Source of the DNA: Achromobacter spanius
GTDB lineage: Bacteria > Pseudomonadota > Gammaproteobacteria > Burkholderiales > Burkholderiaceae_B
Direction of reading: 5' to 3'
Length of the DNA: 64,000 nt
Assembly (NCBI RefSeq): GCF_029637605.1
Contig: NZ_CP121261.1
Span: 2,170,001-2,234,000 of the forward strand
Shown here: positions 1 through 7,984 of the stretch, piece after piece
How positions within the stretch are numbered: position 1 is the stretch's first letter
Layout of the letters: the number at the start of each line of letters is the position of its first letter
Position numbers and translations under genes: made by a program
Notes under the pieces: generated by a model
Told to the model about the DNA's origin: nothing
Database searches by the model: none
Seen by the model: only the letters and a program-made list of their open reading frames with translations

Positions 1-1
1 T

Positions 2-352
2 TCGTCGTGGCAGCACGTGAAGAACGGCAAGCTGCGCGCGGTGGCTGTCGGCGGCTCGGAGCGTTCCAAGGCCGCCCCCGATCTGCCCACCATCGCCGAG
101 TCGGGCGTGCCGGGCTACGAAACCTATGAATGGAATGCCGTGTTCGCGCCGGCCGGCACGCCGCCCGCCATCGTGGATCAGGTGTCGCAAGCGCTGGCCA
201 AAGTGTTGAAGGATCCCGCCATTGCCGCGCAGTTGGCCGGCATCGGGGCGGAACCCATCGGTTCGACCCCGGCCGAGCTGGACACCTTCCGTCGCGCCGA
301 AATCGCCAAGTGGCAGCGCGTCGTCAAGGAAGCGAATCTGAAGCTGGATTAA
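2..352 (+). CDS. Bug/TctC-family tripartite tricarboxylate receptor, C-terminal part
   Basis: The reading frame is open from base 2 and encodes the last ~117 residues of a periplasmic solute-binding protein of the Bug (TctC) family. The tail matches the conserved second lobe: the block around LRAVAVGGSERS, then APDLPTIAESGVPGY, then a helix-rich end finishing KEANLKLD. These receptors bind organic acids or similar small solutes and are very abundant in Bordetella and Achromobacter. The N-terminal signal peptide and the ligand-binding first lobe lie outside the window, so no ligand can be proposed. A terminator-like hairpin follows at 413-440. Confidence 0.9.
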   Translation, partial: SSWQHVKNGKLRAVAVGGSERSKAAPDLPTIAESGVPGYETYEWNAVFAPAGTPPAIVDQVSQALAKVLKDPAIAAQLAGIGAEPIGSTPAELDTFRRAEIAKWQRVVKEANLKLD

Positions 353-412
353 GACCTGCCTGGCCAGCCGGCACATTGCCGGGCTGGCCGGGTTGGCGGA
401 AAGCCGGACTTG

Positions 413-440
413 CGGCGTCTTTCGGGGCGCCGTTTTTTTT
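413..440 (+). terminator. Rho-independent terminator after the Bug receptor gene
   Basis: A 7-bp stem (CGGCGTC pairing with GGCGCCG, including one G-U pair) is followed directly by eight T residues at 433-440. It lies 60 bp after the receptor stop codon and before hslR, as expected for an intrinsic terminator on the plus strand. Confidence 0.75.
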
Positions 441-537
441 GGAGTGCGCCCTACGCCAACGGAGGGCTGTTTTTCTTCGATGCGCGCTCGGGGCTATCAT
501 TGCGGCTTGGGCAAAACACATCGCAAAGCGCTTCAAA

Positions 538-918
538 ATGGACAAGATTCGACTCGACAAATGGCTGTGGGCCGCGCGCTTTTACAAGACGCGCAGCCTG
601 GCCGTGCAAGAAATCGGCAAGGGTCGGGTCTTTGTCAACGACCAGGCCGCCAAACCGTCGCGCGAAGTCTCGGCCGGCGACCGCGTCACCATCCGCAAGG
701 AAGACCCTGCGCTTCAAGTGCGGGTCGTTGCGGTCAGCGGCGTGCGTGGCCCCGCGCCGGTTGCGCGCCTGTTGTACGAAGAAACGCCCGACAGCATTGC
801 CGCGCGCGAACGCGCGGCGGAAATGCGGCGCCTGGCGCCGGAACCCGCGTTGGGCATTGAAACCGGCCGCCCCACCAAGCGCGACCGCCGGCTGATCGAC
901 CAGATGCGAGGCAAGTAG
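538..918 (+). CDS. hslR: Hsp15-like S4-domain RNA-binding protein
   Basis: This 126-residue protein begins with an S4 RNA-binding domain (IRLDKWLWAARFYKTRSLA, then GKGRVFVNDQAAKPSREV and GDRVTI). It ends in a basic tail, PTKRDRRLIDQMRGK, as in the heat-shock protein Hsp15. Known family members bind 50S subunits that carry a stranded nascent chain and help recycle them. The ATG at 538 was chosen because the S4 motif starts right after it; the longer frame upstream has no family similarity. The SUI1 gene follows 5 bp downstream, so the two are probably cotranscribed. Confidence 0.92.
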   Translation: MDKIRLDKWLWAARFYKTRSLAVQEIGKGRVFVNDQAAKPSREVSAGDRVTIRKEDPALQVRVVAVSGVRGPAPVARLLYEETPDSIAARERAAEMRRLAPEPALGIETGRPTKRDRRLIDQMRGK

Positions 919-923
919 GCATC

Positions 924-1286
924 ATGAAACGCAGCTCAAGCGGTGGCCTGGTCTATTCCACTGAAACCGGCCGCATGTGCCCGACATGCCGCCAGGCGCT
1001 CGCGCAATGCCTATGCAAAGCCGCCGCTCGCGCCGTGCCTGCCGGCGACGGCGTGGCGCGCGTATCCCGCGAAACCAAGGGGCGTGGCGGCAAAAGCGTA
1101 ACCGTCGTGCGCGGGCTGGCGTTGAACCCGATAGCGCTTGCTGCCCTGGGCAAGCAACTGCGCACGGCATGCGGCTCGGGCGGCACCACCAAGGATGGCG
1201 TGATCGAGGTACAAGGCGATCACTGCGAACGCATCATCAACGCCCTGACAAGCAGCGGCCATCGCGCCAAGCGCGCGGGCGGCTGA
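924..1286 (+). CDS. SUI1-family (YciH-like) translation factor
   Basis: The 120-residue product has the SUI1/eIF1 fold signature in its second half: GRGGKSVTVVRGL, then LGKQLRTACGSGGT and the basic end SSGHRAKRAGG. Bacterial YciH proteins of this family bind the small ribosomal subunit and have been linked to initiation fidelity or stress translation. The N-terminus carries a cysteine cluster (CPTC and CLC at residues ~19-31) that could bind a metal. It follows hslR by 5 bp, giving a small ribosome-related pair. Confidence 0.88.
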   Translation: MKRSSSGGLVYSTETGRMCPTCRQALAQCLCKAAARAVPAGDGVARVSRETKGRGGKSVTVVRGLALNPIALAALGKQLRTACGSGGTTKDGVIEVQGDHCERIINALTSSGHRAKRAGG

Positions 1287-1302
1287 ACCTGACGAGACTC
1301 TC

Positions 1303-1656
1303 ATGAATGATCTGGCAATAAGCAGCGTGGCCAGCTGGCACGCGCATGTGTACTTCGACGCGGCCAGCCGCGACGCCGCGTTTGCATTGCGTGAACAGGT
1401 GCTTGCGCAGTGGGACGGCAAGATGGAAATGGGGCGCTTCCATGAGCGCCCCGTCGGCCCGCATCCGCTATGGAGCTACCAGATTGCGTTCGCGCCCGAG
1501 CACTTCGCCGGCATCGCCACCTGGCTCACCTTGAATCACGGCGCGCTGGACGTGTTCATGCATCCGAACACGGGCGATTCACTGCGCGACCACCGCGATT
1601 GCGCGGTGTGGATCGGGCACAGCCATGTGCTGAACCTGCACGCGCTGGGCGGCTGA
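1303..1656 (+). CDS. DOPA 4,5-dioxygenase-like protein
   Basis: This short (117-residue) protein matches the small aromatic ring-cleaving dioxygenase family related to fungal DOPA 4,5-dioxygenase. Family marks are WHAHVYFD near residue 12, GPHPLWSYQIAF, LNHGALDVFMHPNTG and the closing DHRDCAVWIGH. The His-X-His in the first motif and the later histidines are the likely iron ligands. The bacterial substrate is generally unknown. It starts 16 bp after the SUI1 gene and is convergent with the polyphosphate kinase gene, with only 4 bp between the two stop codons. Confidence 0.85.
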   Translation: MNDLAISSVASWHAHVYFDAASRDAAFALREQVLAQWDGKMEMGRFHERPVGPHPLWSYQIAFAPEHFAGIATWLTLNHGALDVFMHPNTGDSLRDHRDCAVWIGHSHVLNLHALGG

Positions 1657-1660
1657 CTCT

Positions 1661-2962
1661 TTACAGCGCACGACCCACGATCAGCGGGTCCAGCGCCAAG
1701 CCGGGTTCACCGCCTTTACCTTCATAAGGCAGGCGGTTCAGCACATAGCGCATGGCGTTCAGGCGTGCGCGCTTCTTGCAGTCCGACTTCACCACGATCC
1801 ACGGCGCGTCGGCGGTATCCGTGTGCGCGAACATTGCTTCTTTGGCGCGCGTGTAGTCGTCCCATTTATCCAAGGACGCCAGGTCCACCGGGCTCAGCTT
1901 CCACTGTTTCAACGGGTGCACCTTGCGCTGCAAGAAGCGGCGACGCTGCTCTTCACGGCTGACCGAAAACCAGAACTTCACCAGGTGGATGCCGCTGGAT
2001 ACCAGGTGGCGTTCGAAGTCTGGTACCTGACGCAGGAAGTCCAGGTATTCCTGCTGCGAGCAAAAACCCATCACGCGCTCAACCCCGGCCCGGTTGTACC
2101 AGGACCGGTCAAACATCACGATCTCGCCGGCGGTCGGCAGATGCTGGACATAGCGCTGGAAGTACCACTGGCCCTTCTCGGTGTCCGAGGGCTTTTCCAA
2201 CGCCACCACGCGCGCGCCACGCGGATTCAAGTGTTCCATCATGCGCTTGATGGTGCCGCCCTTGCCCGCCGCGTCGCGCCCTTCAAACAGAATCACCACG
2301 CGCTGCCCGGTCGCCTTGACCCAGGCTTGCAGCTTCAGCAGCTCCACCTGCAACTGGTACTTCTGCTTTTCGTAATTGCGACGCAGCATGCGGTGACGAT
2401 AGGGGTAGATGCCTTCGCGCCAGTCCATCGCCAGTTCTTCGTCGGGATTGCGCCGCGTGCCGGGCGCCTGCGTGTTGGCCTCCAACAGCGCGCGATGCAC
2501 GGCGCGCGCGTCGTCGGCCGACAGTTCTTCGATGACGGAACGCAGGGCCTCGTGGGCTTGCGCTTCGGCGCCTACGGTATAGCGGCGGGCAATATCCGCC
2601 AGTACCGACACCGTTTCCTGCCGCGCGGCGTCTTCCCGGGCCACTACCTGGGCGGCTGCCTGGGCGGTTGCTTGGGTCGCTACCTGGGTGGCTACTCGGG
2701 TCTTTGCCTGGGCCGTTGCCTGAGCCGTTGCCCGGGTTGTTGCCTGAGGCACCGCCGAGCTCGCTGGCTGAGCCACTGCGCGCTTAGCTCGCGCCACCCT
2801 TGCCTTTCCGGCCTTGTCGGCGGACAGCGCCGAACCCGCGGCCGTCGCGCTTCTGGTTGCGGCGCTGCGTTTGGCCACGCTTGGCGACGCGCTGCGGCGC
2901 TTGCGCGGCGCCGTCGCAACATTGTCATTGTCCGGGGTGGCTTGCGGTGTCTTCTCTGTCAT
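1661..2962 (-). CDS. ppk2: Polyphosphate kinase 2 with long basic N-terminal extension
   Basis: The C-terminal ~255 residues form a PPK2 domain: the entry motif WREGIYPYRHRM, P-loop FEGRDAAGKGG near residue 226, Walker B FDRSWYNRAGVERVMGF near 284, and the lid HLVKFWFSVSREEQ. PPK2 transfers phosphate between polyphosphate and nucleotides. The preceding ~175 residues are unusual. They are rich in Lys, Arg, Ala, Ser and Thr (residues ~20-70), then carry a QAT/QAA repeat region (~73-108) encoded by a 12-bp minisatellite. The ATG at 2962 was chosen because the 55 codons upstream in frame look non-coding. An N-terminal extension this long is not needed for kinase activity, and its role is unknown. 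Confidence 0.93.
   Translation of the reverse strand: MTEKTPQATPDNDNVATAPRKRRSASPSVAKRSAATRSATAAGSALSADKAGKARVARAKRAVAQPASSAVPQATTRATAQATAQAKTRVATQVATQATAQAAAQVVAREDAARQETVSVLADIARRYTVGAEAQAHEALRSVIEELSADDARAVHRALLEANTQAPGTRRNPDEELAMDWREGIYPYRHRMLRRNYEKQKYQLQVELLKLQAWVKATGQRVVILFEGRDAAGKGGTIKRMMEHLNPRGARVVALEKPSDTEKGQWYFQRYVQHLPTAGEIVMFDRSWYNRAGVERVMGFCSQQEYLDFLRQVPDFERHLVSSGIHLVKFWFSVSREEQRRRFLQRKVHPLKQWKLSPVDLASLDKWDDYTRAKEAMFAHTDTADAPWIVVKSDCKKRARLNAMRYVLNRLPYEGKGGEPGLALDPLIVGRAL
2645..2750. repeat. Imperfect 12-bp coding minisatellite inside ppk2
   Basis: Roughly nine degenerate units resembling TGGGCGGTTGCC follow each other and encode the Ala/Thr/Gln-rich segment of the polyphosphate kinase extension. 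The unit length is a multiple of three, so gains or losses keep the frame. Confidence 0.7.
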
Positions 2963-3149
2963 CGATCCTGTCCTTGCTGCGCTTGTCGTCTGCCCCGCCG
3001 GCCGGCCCAGGGCGAGCGGCCCGTCAGGGGCAAGGCGCAACCCTACCTGCTTGCATGCGGCGTGGAATTGACGAGAATCAAAGGTTGTAACATTTTTTAC
3101 AACACCGGGCGCCGCTACACTGCCCAATCCTCATCGCTCCCTGCTTCTC

Positions 3150-3596
3150 ATGTGGTCACGCATCAAGCGCTTTCTGTCCGGCCCGCCCCCGCCTGAAGAT
3201 CCTTTCCGGCAAAGCGTGAGCTTCGACGACGCCGGATTCACCCGGCACTGCGAGCTGGCACGCGCGATAGGCTTGCAAGCGTTCTGGCCTTGGGCGGACG
3301 TGCACGAGTTCGGCTTTTCGTTCCAGCGCGCGCTCTATCCCGACCCCTGGCATGGCGACTACATGGAAAGCCTGTGGTACCTGTGGGTGCGCTGCGAAGA
3401 CGGCGACATGATGCGGGTGTTCATTGATGAACCACTGCTGGACGCCGACCACTTGCCGCCCGCTTTGCTGCGCAACCTGCCCGGGCTGGACATAGGCGTG
3501 CTGCACGCCGGGCTGGCGACCGCTCGCCGCGGCTTGCGCCATTTTGAAGGCGAGGGCGAGTGGGCCGCCTGGCGCCGCGATGGCGCCGCGCCATAG
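3150..3596 (+). CDS. Hypothetical protein
   Basis: This 148-residue soluble protein starts MWSRIKRFLSG and is rich in aromatic residues (FWPWADVHEFGFSF, ESLWYLWVRCEDGDMM). It has no signal peptide or membrane helix. I do not recognise a family. Codon use and composition match the neighbours. It stands alone, divergent from the polyphosphate kinase gene (187 bp between starts) and upstream of another uncharacterised gene. It is probably a real conserved protein, but no function can be assigned. Confidence 0.65.
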   Translation: MWSRIKRFLSGPPPPEDPFRQSVSFDDAGFTRHCELARAIGLQAFWPWADVHEFGFSFQRALYPDPWHGDYMESLWYLWVRCEDGDMMRVFIDEPLLDADHLPPALLRNLPGLDIGVLHAGLATARRGLRHFEGEGEWAAWRRDGAAP

Positions 3597-3717
3597 CCCC
3601 TAGTCATCGCGCGGCACCTGGAGGCCGGGCACGGCACTTGCTGAGACGCTGGCCCCGTTGACGCGGTCAAACCCGCTTACTACAGTCAAGACCGATGACC
3701 CCATTTTTTGGTGCGCC

Positions 3718-4533
3718 ATGAACTCCCAGGAAAACACGCTGTCACCATGGAAGCGCTTGCGCGCGCACCGTGGCGGGCGCGTCGCGTTAAGTGCAGGGCT
3801 GATCGTGCTGGCGGCCATTGCGGCCACGCAAGCGTGGGACCACCTGGGCGAACGCGCTCAGGAAAAGGTCGCTACCGCGGAAATCCGCAAAGTCGCCGAT
3901 ACGCTCAGCCAGATGGTGGCGGGCGCCGAGGGCGAGCCGGACTCGCTGCCATCCATCGACCCCACCCCCAAGGCCAAGGGCTTCTATGGCGAACTGGAAC
4001 GGGCCGTCAAGACCGTGGCCAGTGAACGGGTGGCGCAGCACAAGGCCTATCTGACCGAACTGAAAGACATCGGCATGCCCCGGCTGCTGGATGCGCACCG
4101 GCTGGCGCTGGACACGGGCCTGATCGAGAGCCGGATGATTCTTGAGCAGGCCGAGCGACTGGTACCCAAGTACCGCGACCAAAGCATGCAAGTGCTGCAA
4201 GACATGCCGGAGCTGATACGGTCGCTGGCCATCCGCGAACCCGAGAAGCAGAAAATGATGAGCACCCTGACCGCAACCCTGGCGCGCCGCAGCGATAGCC
4301 TGGGGCAGGTCTGGGTGCTGGAAACGCGCATCCTGCACGAGTTCGGCCAGATGATTTCATTGCTGGATGACAACCGTCAGTTTTGGTACGCCGACCACGA
4401 CGAGCTGATGTTTGAACGCGATGGCGACTTGAAGCGCTTTAACCAACACATGGTGGCGATCAACAAGATGGCGTTTGAACAGGAACGGTTGGGCAAGCAG
4501 CAGTTGGCGAACCTGTTCGCGGTGCTGCCTTGA
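3718..4533 (+). CDS. Hypothetical membrane-anchored alpha-helical protein
   Basis: The 271-residue product has a basic N-terminus (SPWKRLRAHRGGRVA), one membrane helix (LSAGLIVLAAIAATQAW, about residues 24-42) and a long hydrophilic, mostly helical outer part. This suggests an inner-membrane anchor with a periplasmic domain. The ATG at 3718 was preferred to the in-frame start at 3658, since the basic-then-hydrophobic topology begins there. I recognise no enzymatic motif. The gene is convergent with the CopD-like gene, with about 31 bp between the stops. Confidence 0.65.
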   Translation: MNSQENTLSPWKRLRAHRGGRVALSAGLIVLAAIAATQAWDHLGERAQEKVATAEIRKVADTLSQMVAGAEGEPDSLPSIDPTPKAKGFYGELERAVKTVASERVAQHKAYLTELKDIGMPRLLDAHRLALDTGLIESRMILEQAERLVPKYRDQSMQVLQDMPELIRSLAIREPEKQKMMSTLTATLARRSDSLGQVWVLETRILHEFGQMISLLDDNRQFWYADHDELMFERDGDLKRFNQHMVAINKMAFEQERLGKQQLANLFAVLP

Positions 4534-4564
4534 GCGTCCGGGCTGAGGATCCGCGCAGCCCCGA

Positions 4565-4990
4565 TCAGAACGGCTTGACCACCACCAGCGTCACGATGAC
4601 CGCGCACGCGATCACGGTGAATGGCGCGTAAAGGTCCACCAGCGGCGGGCGCTTGAGCGAGCCCTTGACCATCCGGCGCAACGACGCGCTTTGCATGCCC
4701 AACAAGGCCGACAGCGCCAGCGCGCAGCCCACCTTAACCCAGATCCAGCTCATGGCGAACCAGCCGAACGTCATGGCCAGGTGCAGGCCGATCAACCACG
4801 ACACCACCATGGCTGGCGTCGTGACCCACAGCGTCCAGCGCCGCAGCGCGCCCAGCATCTTGCGCTCTTTCGGCGCTTCGTCGTCGTTCTGCGGTTGCGA
4901 CGACAACAGGAACAGAGAGGCGAACAGCGAACCGACGATCCACGTGACCACCGCCGCCACGTGAGCCATCTTCAAGAGTTGATACGTCAT
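4565..4990 (-). CDS. CopD/HemJ-like integral membrane protein
   Basis: This 141-residue protein has four predicted membrane helices: AHVAAVVTWIVGSLFASLF, TTPAMVVSWLIGLHLAM, WVKVGCALALSALLG and FTVIACAVIVTLVVV. The histidine in the first helix and one in the second (GLHLAM) fit the CopD/HemJ superfamily, which covers copper-resistance membrane proteins and an oxygen-independent protoporphyrinogen oxidase. Which branch it belongs to cannot be told by eye. Its ATG overlaps the stop of the upstream lipoprotein gene (ATGA), so the two are translationally coupled. Confidence 0.72.
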   Translation of the reverse strand: MTYQLLKMAHVAAVVTWIVGSLFASLFLLSSQPQNDDEAPKERKMLGALRRWTLWVTTPAMVVSWLIGLHLAMTFGWFAMSWIWVKVGCALALSALLGMQSASLRRMVKGSLKRPPLVDLYAPFTVIACAVIVTLVVVKPF

Positions 4991-5850
4991 GGCGCGGGCT
5001 TGTCCGCGCCTGCTTCGGCCGCCGGCTCGGTCTTCTCGCTGATCGCGGCCGGGCCCGAGGGGCCGTTCGCCGTAGCCGGGTTCAGCGTGTCGGCCGGCGC
5101 GTCCGGCGAGACCACGGGGTCAGCCGGCGGTTCGGCGGGCTTGGAGGCCGCTGGCGGCGTGGACGTGGTGCTGGACATGGCGGGCTGAGCAGCGCTGGCT
5201 GGGCCGGGCGAAGCCGCTTGTGGCGCCACCTGGGGCACGGCCTGCGGCACAAGCTTGGGCGCAGCTTGGGGCGTAAGTTGGGGAGAAACCCGGGGCGAAA
5301 CATGCGGCGCCGCGGCCGCCTCGGCATCTGGCAGGAAGCGTTGCAAAAGCTGGAAAAATCCTTCGTAGAACTTCGGCCGCGACACCGTCTGGCTGGCCGT
5401 CTTCACCAGCGAATCGTCGCTGGAACCGAACGGCATCGACACTTGGCCCAGCACGCTGACGCCCACGCTGGCCGAGCTGCTGGTGCGCTTGATGGAATAG
5501 CGGTCTTGCACCGCATTGGCGAACACCGTGGCGCGCTGGTTGGCGCTGCCGTCCGACGCGCAATCAATATTGAAATTGATCTGCGTGTGCAAGCCGTCTT
5601 CGCCCTGGAAATTCTTGTGGCCGGACACCCGCGCCGGGTCGAAGCGATCGATGTTGTAGCCCTGGCTCAGCAAAGCACGGCGGCCCGCATCGCAGGCCGT
5701 GGTACTGGCGGTGGGGAAGGTGCGCGAGTACACGTCGTTCTGCGTGAAGTCTTCGCGTTCGTAGGCAGGCTTGGGGGAGGTACATCCCGCCAGGATCGCC
5801 GTCAGGCAGACAAACAGGGCAACAGGCAGACGACGGGTAACGCAGGGCAT
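4987..5850 (-). CDS. DUF2242-like lipoprotein with Pro/Ala-rich tail
   Basis: The 287-residue product starts with a lipoprotein signal (LFVCLTAILAGC, lipobox cysteine near residue 23), so it should be membrane-anchored. The middle region (NDVYSRTFPTASTTACDAGRRALLSQGY and KNFQGEDG) resembles the uncharacterised DUF2242 family. The last ~110 residues are a disordered Pro/Ala/Gln run with repeated P-Q-x-x-P units, probably spanning periplasm or cell wall. The start at 5850 was chosen for the signal peptide; 66 upstream in-frame codons lack any. It overlaps the CopD-like gene by 4 bp. Confidence 0.75.
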   Translation of the reverse strand: MPCVTRRLPVALFVCLTAILAGCTSPKPAYEREDFTQNDVYSRTFPTASTTACDAGRRALLSQGYNIDRFDPARVSGHKNFQGEDGLHTQINFNIDCASDGSANQRATVFANAVQDRYSIKRTSSSASVGVSVLGQVSMPFGSSDDSLVKTASQTVSRPKFYEGFFQLLQRFLPDAEAAAAPHVSPRVSPQLTPQAAPKLVPQAVPQVAPQAASPGPASAAQPAMSSTTSTPPAASKPAEPPADPVVSPDAPADTLNPATANGPSGPAAISEKTEPAAEAGADKPAP

Positions 5851-5954
5851 GAGGGGTCCAGCTTTTGGCGTAAAGCGGGCATTATCGACCAGAAAGAAAC
5901 GGCTGGCGAATGGCTGGCGGCCGGTTCCCCCCAGCCAGTGATGCGTTGAAACAG

Positions 5955-6932
5955 TTAATTCACCCGGATACACCTCACCTCGTGTCCCGCCGCCACGGGC
6001 ACGATGTCGGGCACCGCCGCCTGGCAGCGCGGCTCTGCAAAACCGCAACGCGGCGCGAATGCGCAGCCGGGCGGCAAGGCGGCCAGGTCGGGCGGCGACC
6101 CCGGTATGGTCTCCAGCCGCTGACCCTTTTGCATGGCGCCATGCGCGCGGCCCTTCAGCAGCGCCAGCGTGTAGGGATGACGCGGCGCGCGCAGCAGGTC
6201 CGCCACGCTGCCCTGCTCCACGATGCGCCCGCCATACATCACCGCCACCCGGTCGGCAATTTCCGCGGCGGCGCCGATGTCATGGGTCACAAACACGATG
6301 GCCAGCCCCAGTTCGCGTTGCAGCTCGCGCAGCAACAGCAGAATCTGGATCTGCACCGTGGCGTCCAGGGCGGTGGTGGGTTCGTCCGCCAGCAGCACCT
6401 TGGGGTTGCAGGACAGGGCCAGCGCAATCATGGCGCGCTGGCGCATGCCGCCGGACATTTCATGCGGATAGGCTTGCAGCCGCCGCTCGGGGCTGGGAAT
6501 ACGCACGCGCTCGAACAGCGACAAGGCGCGCGCACGCGCCTCGGCGGCGCTCTTGCCGGTGTGCCGGCGCACCATCTCTTCAATCTGGCGGCCCACGGTG
6601 TAGACCGGGTCCAGCGCCAGCAACGGCTCCTGGAACACCATCGACACCACCGGGCCGCGCATGGCGGCTAGCTCGCGGGCGTTCATCGCCAGCACGTCGC
6701 GACCATCCACGCTCATTTCTCCGCTGATGCGCGTGCGGCGCGGCGGGTGCAGCCGCATCAGGGCGCGCAGTGTCACGCTCTTGCCGGAACCAGATTCGCC
6801 GATCAGCGCCACGGCTTCTCCGCGCCCCACTTCCAGGTTCACGCCATTCAAGGCATGCACGGTCTTGGCGCCCGCCTGAAAGGCGACTTCCAGATTGCGG
6901 ATGCGGACCAAGGGGGTTGTCGGCGCGGTCAT
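5955..6932 (-). CDS. Oligopeptide/dipeptide ABC transporter ATPase, DppD/OppD type
   Basis: This 325-residue ATPase has Walker A GESGSGKSVT, signature MSGGMRQRAMIALAL, Walker B LLADEPTTALD and switch His (VFVTHD). It ends with the C-terminal domain of the OppD family, including the iron-sulfur-type cysteine stretch PPGCAFAPRCGFAEPRC. It energises uptake together with the next ATPase. The ATG at 6932 overlaps the stop of the preceding ATPase gene by 4 bp. It is the last gene of the operon. Confidence 0.93.
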   Translation of the reverse strand: MTAPTTPLVRIRNLEVAFQAGAKTVHALNGVNLEVGRGEAVALIGESGSGKSVTLRALMRLHPPRRTRISGEMSVDGRDVLAMNARELAAMRGPVVSMVFQEPLLALDPVYTVGRQIEEMVRRHTGKSAAEARARALSLFERVRIPSPERRLQAYPHEMSGGMRQRAMIALALSCNPKVLLADEPTTALDATVQIQILLLLRELQRELGLAIVFVTHDIGAAAEIADRVAVMYGGRIVEQGSVADLLRAPRHPYTLALLKGRAHGAMQKGQRLETIPGSPPDLAALPPGCAFAPRCGFAEPRCQAAVPDIVPVAAGHEVRCIRVN

Positions 6933-7984
6933 GTCAGCGCTCCGGAAGCGGCATAGCCGGAATCGGGTTGATGGATCAGGCACCGCACGGCATGGCCGCC
7001 CTGCTGCGTCACGACAGGCGCCTCGGCCGCACAGGCGGCGCGCGCAAACGCGCAGCGGGTATGGAAGCGGCAACCCGAAGGCGGGTCGATCGGGTTGGGC
7101 GGGTCGCCCGACAAGGGCGCCGATTCCGTGCGCTGCCCGGGTTCCATCGACGGCATGGAACGCAGCAGCGCTTGCGTGTAGGGATGGCGCGGCGCGTCGA
7201 ACACCTGATCCACCGGCCCCAGTTCCACGACTTCGCCCAGGTACATCACCATGACGCGGTCCGAGATGTAGCGCACCACGTTCAAGTCGTGGCTGATGAA
7301 CATATAGGTCAGCCCGAAATCGTCCTTCAGGTCCAGCAGCAGGTTCAGCACCTGCGCCTCGACCGACTTGTCCAGCGCGGACACCGCTTCGTCCAGAATC
7401 ACCAGCCTGGGGTGCAAGGCCAGCGCGCGCGCGATGTTCACGCGCTGGCGCTGGCCGCCCGACAGTTCATGCGGGTAGCGGCCGGCAAAGCGCTGCGCGT
7501 CCAGGCCCACGCGGCCCAACAGCCCGCGCGCCACCGACACGGCGTCGCGCTTGGGGCTGCCGTGCACCAGCGGGCCGAAGGCCACGGAATCTTCGATCGT
7601 CATGCGCGGGTTCAACGACGAATAGCTGTCCTGGAACACCATCTGCGTCTGGCGGCGGAATTCGCGCAGCGCCAACGCGCGCGAGCCTACCGCCATGCCA
7701 TCGAACACCAGTTCGCCTCGGTCCTGTTTGATCAGTTGCATGACCAGCCGCGCGGTGGTGGACTTGCCGCAACCGGATTCCCCCACCACGCCCAGCGTCT
7801 CGCCCTTCTTCACGTCGAAGTCCACGCCGTCCACCGCGCGCACCGCGTTGCCGCCCCGGCCACGCGACAGCGGATCGCGCTTGAGCGGAAAATGCTTGAC
7901 CAGGCCGCGCACGCTCAACAAGGACTGGGCCGGGCCGCCCACGTCTTCATGCGCCACGCGCACTGCATCGATGACCGCATTCAT
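6929..7984 (-). CDS. Oligopeptide/dipeptide ABC transporter ATPase, DppF/OppF type
   Basis: This 351-residue ATPase has Walker A GESGCGKSTT, Q-loop MVFQDSYSSLNPR, signature LSGGQRQRVNIARAL, and the C-terminal cysteine block SGCRFHTRCAFARAAC. The Walker B segment reads LVILDEAVSALD, with Ala where most relatives have Pro; the catalytic Glu is intact, so activity should be kept. The start at 7984 overlaps the upstream permease gene by 4 bp. Here the F-type ATPase precedes the D-type one, the reverse of the usual dppABCDF order. Confidence 0.93.
   Translation of the reverse strand: MNAVIDAVRVAHEDVGGPAQSLLSVRGLVKHFPLKRDPLSRGRGGNAVRAVDGVDFDVKKGETLGVVGESGCGKSTTARLVMQLIKQDRGELVFDGMAVGSRALALREFRRQTQMVFQDSYSSLNPRMTIEDSVAFGPLVHGSPKRDAVSVARGLLGRVGLDAQRFAGRYPHELSGGQRQRVNIARALALHPRLVILDEAVSALDKSVEAQVLNLLLDLKDDFGLTYMFISHDLNVVRYISDRVMVMYLGEVVELGPVDQVFDAPRHPYTQALLRSMPSMEPGQRTESAPLSGDPPNPIDPPSGCRFHTRCAFARAACAAEAPVVTQQGGHAVRCLIHQPDSGYAASGALT

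Noticed and set aside
130-918. Long open frame starting 400 bases before hslR
   Set aside because: Only the part from 538 has family similarity; the rest crosses a terminator and overlaps the receptor gene in another frame.
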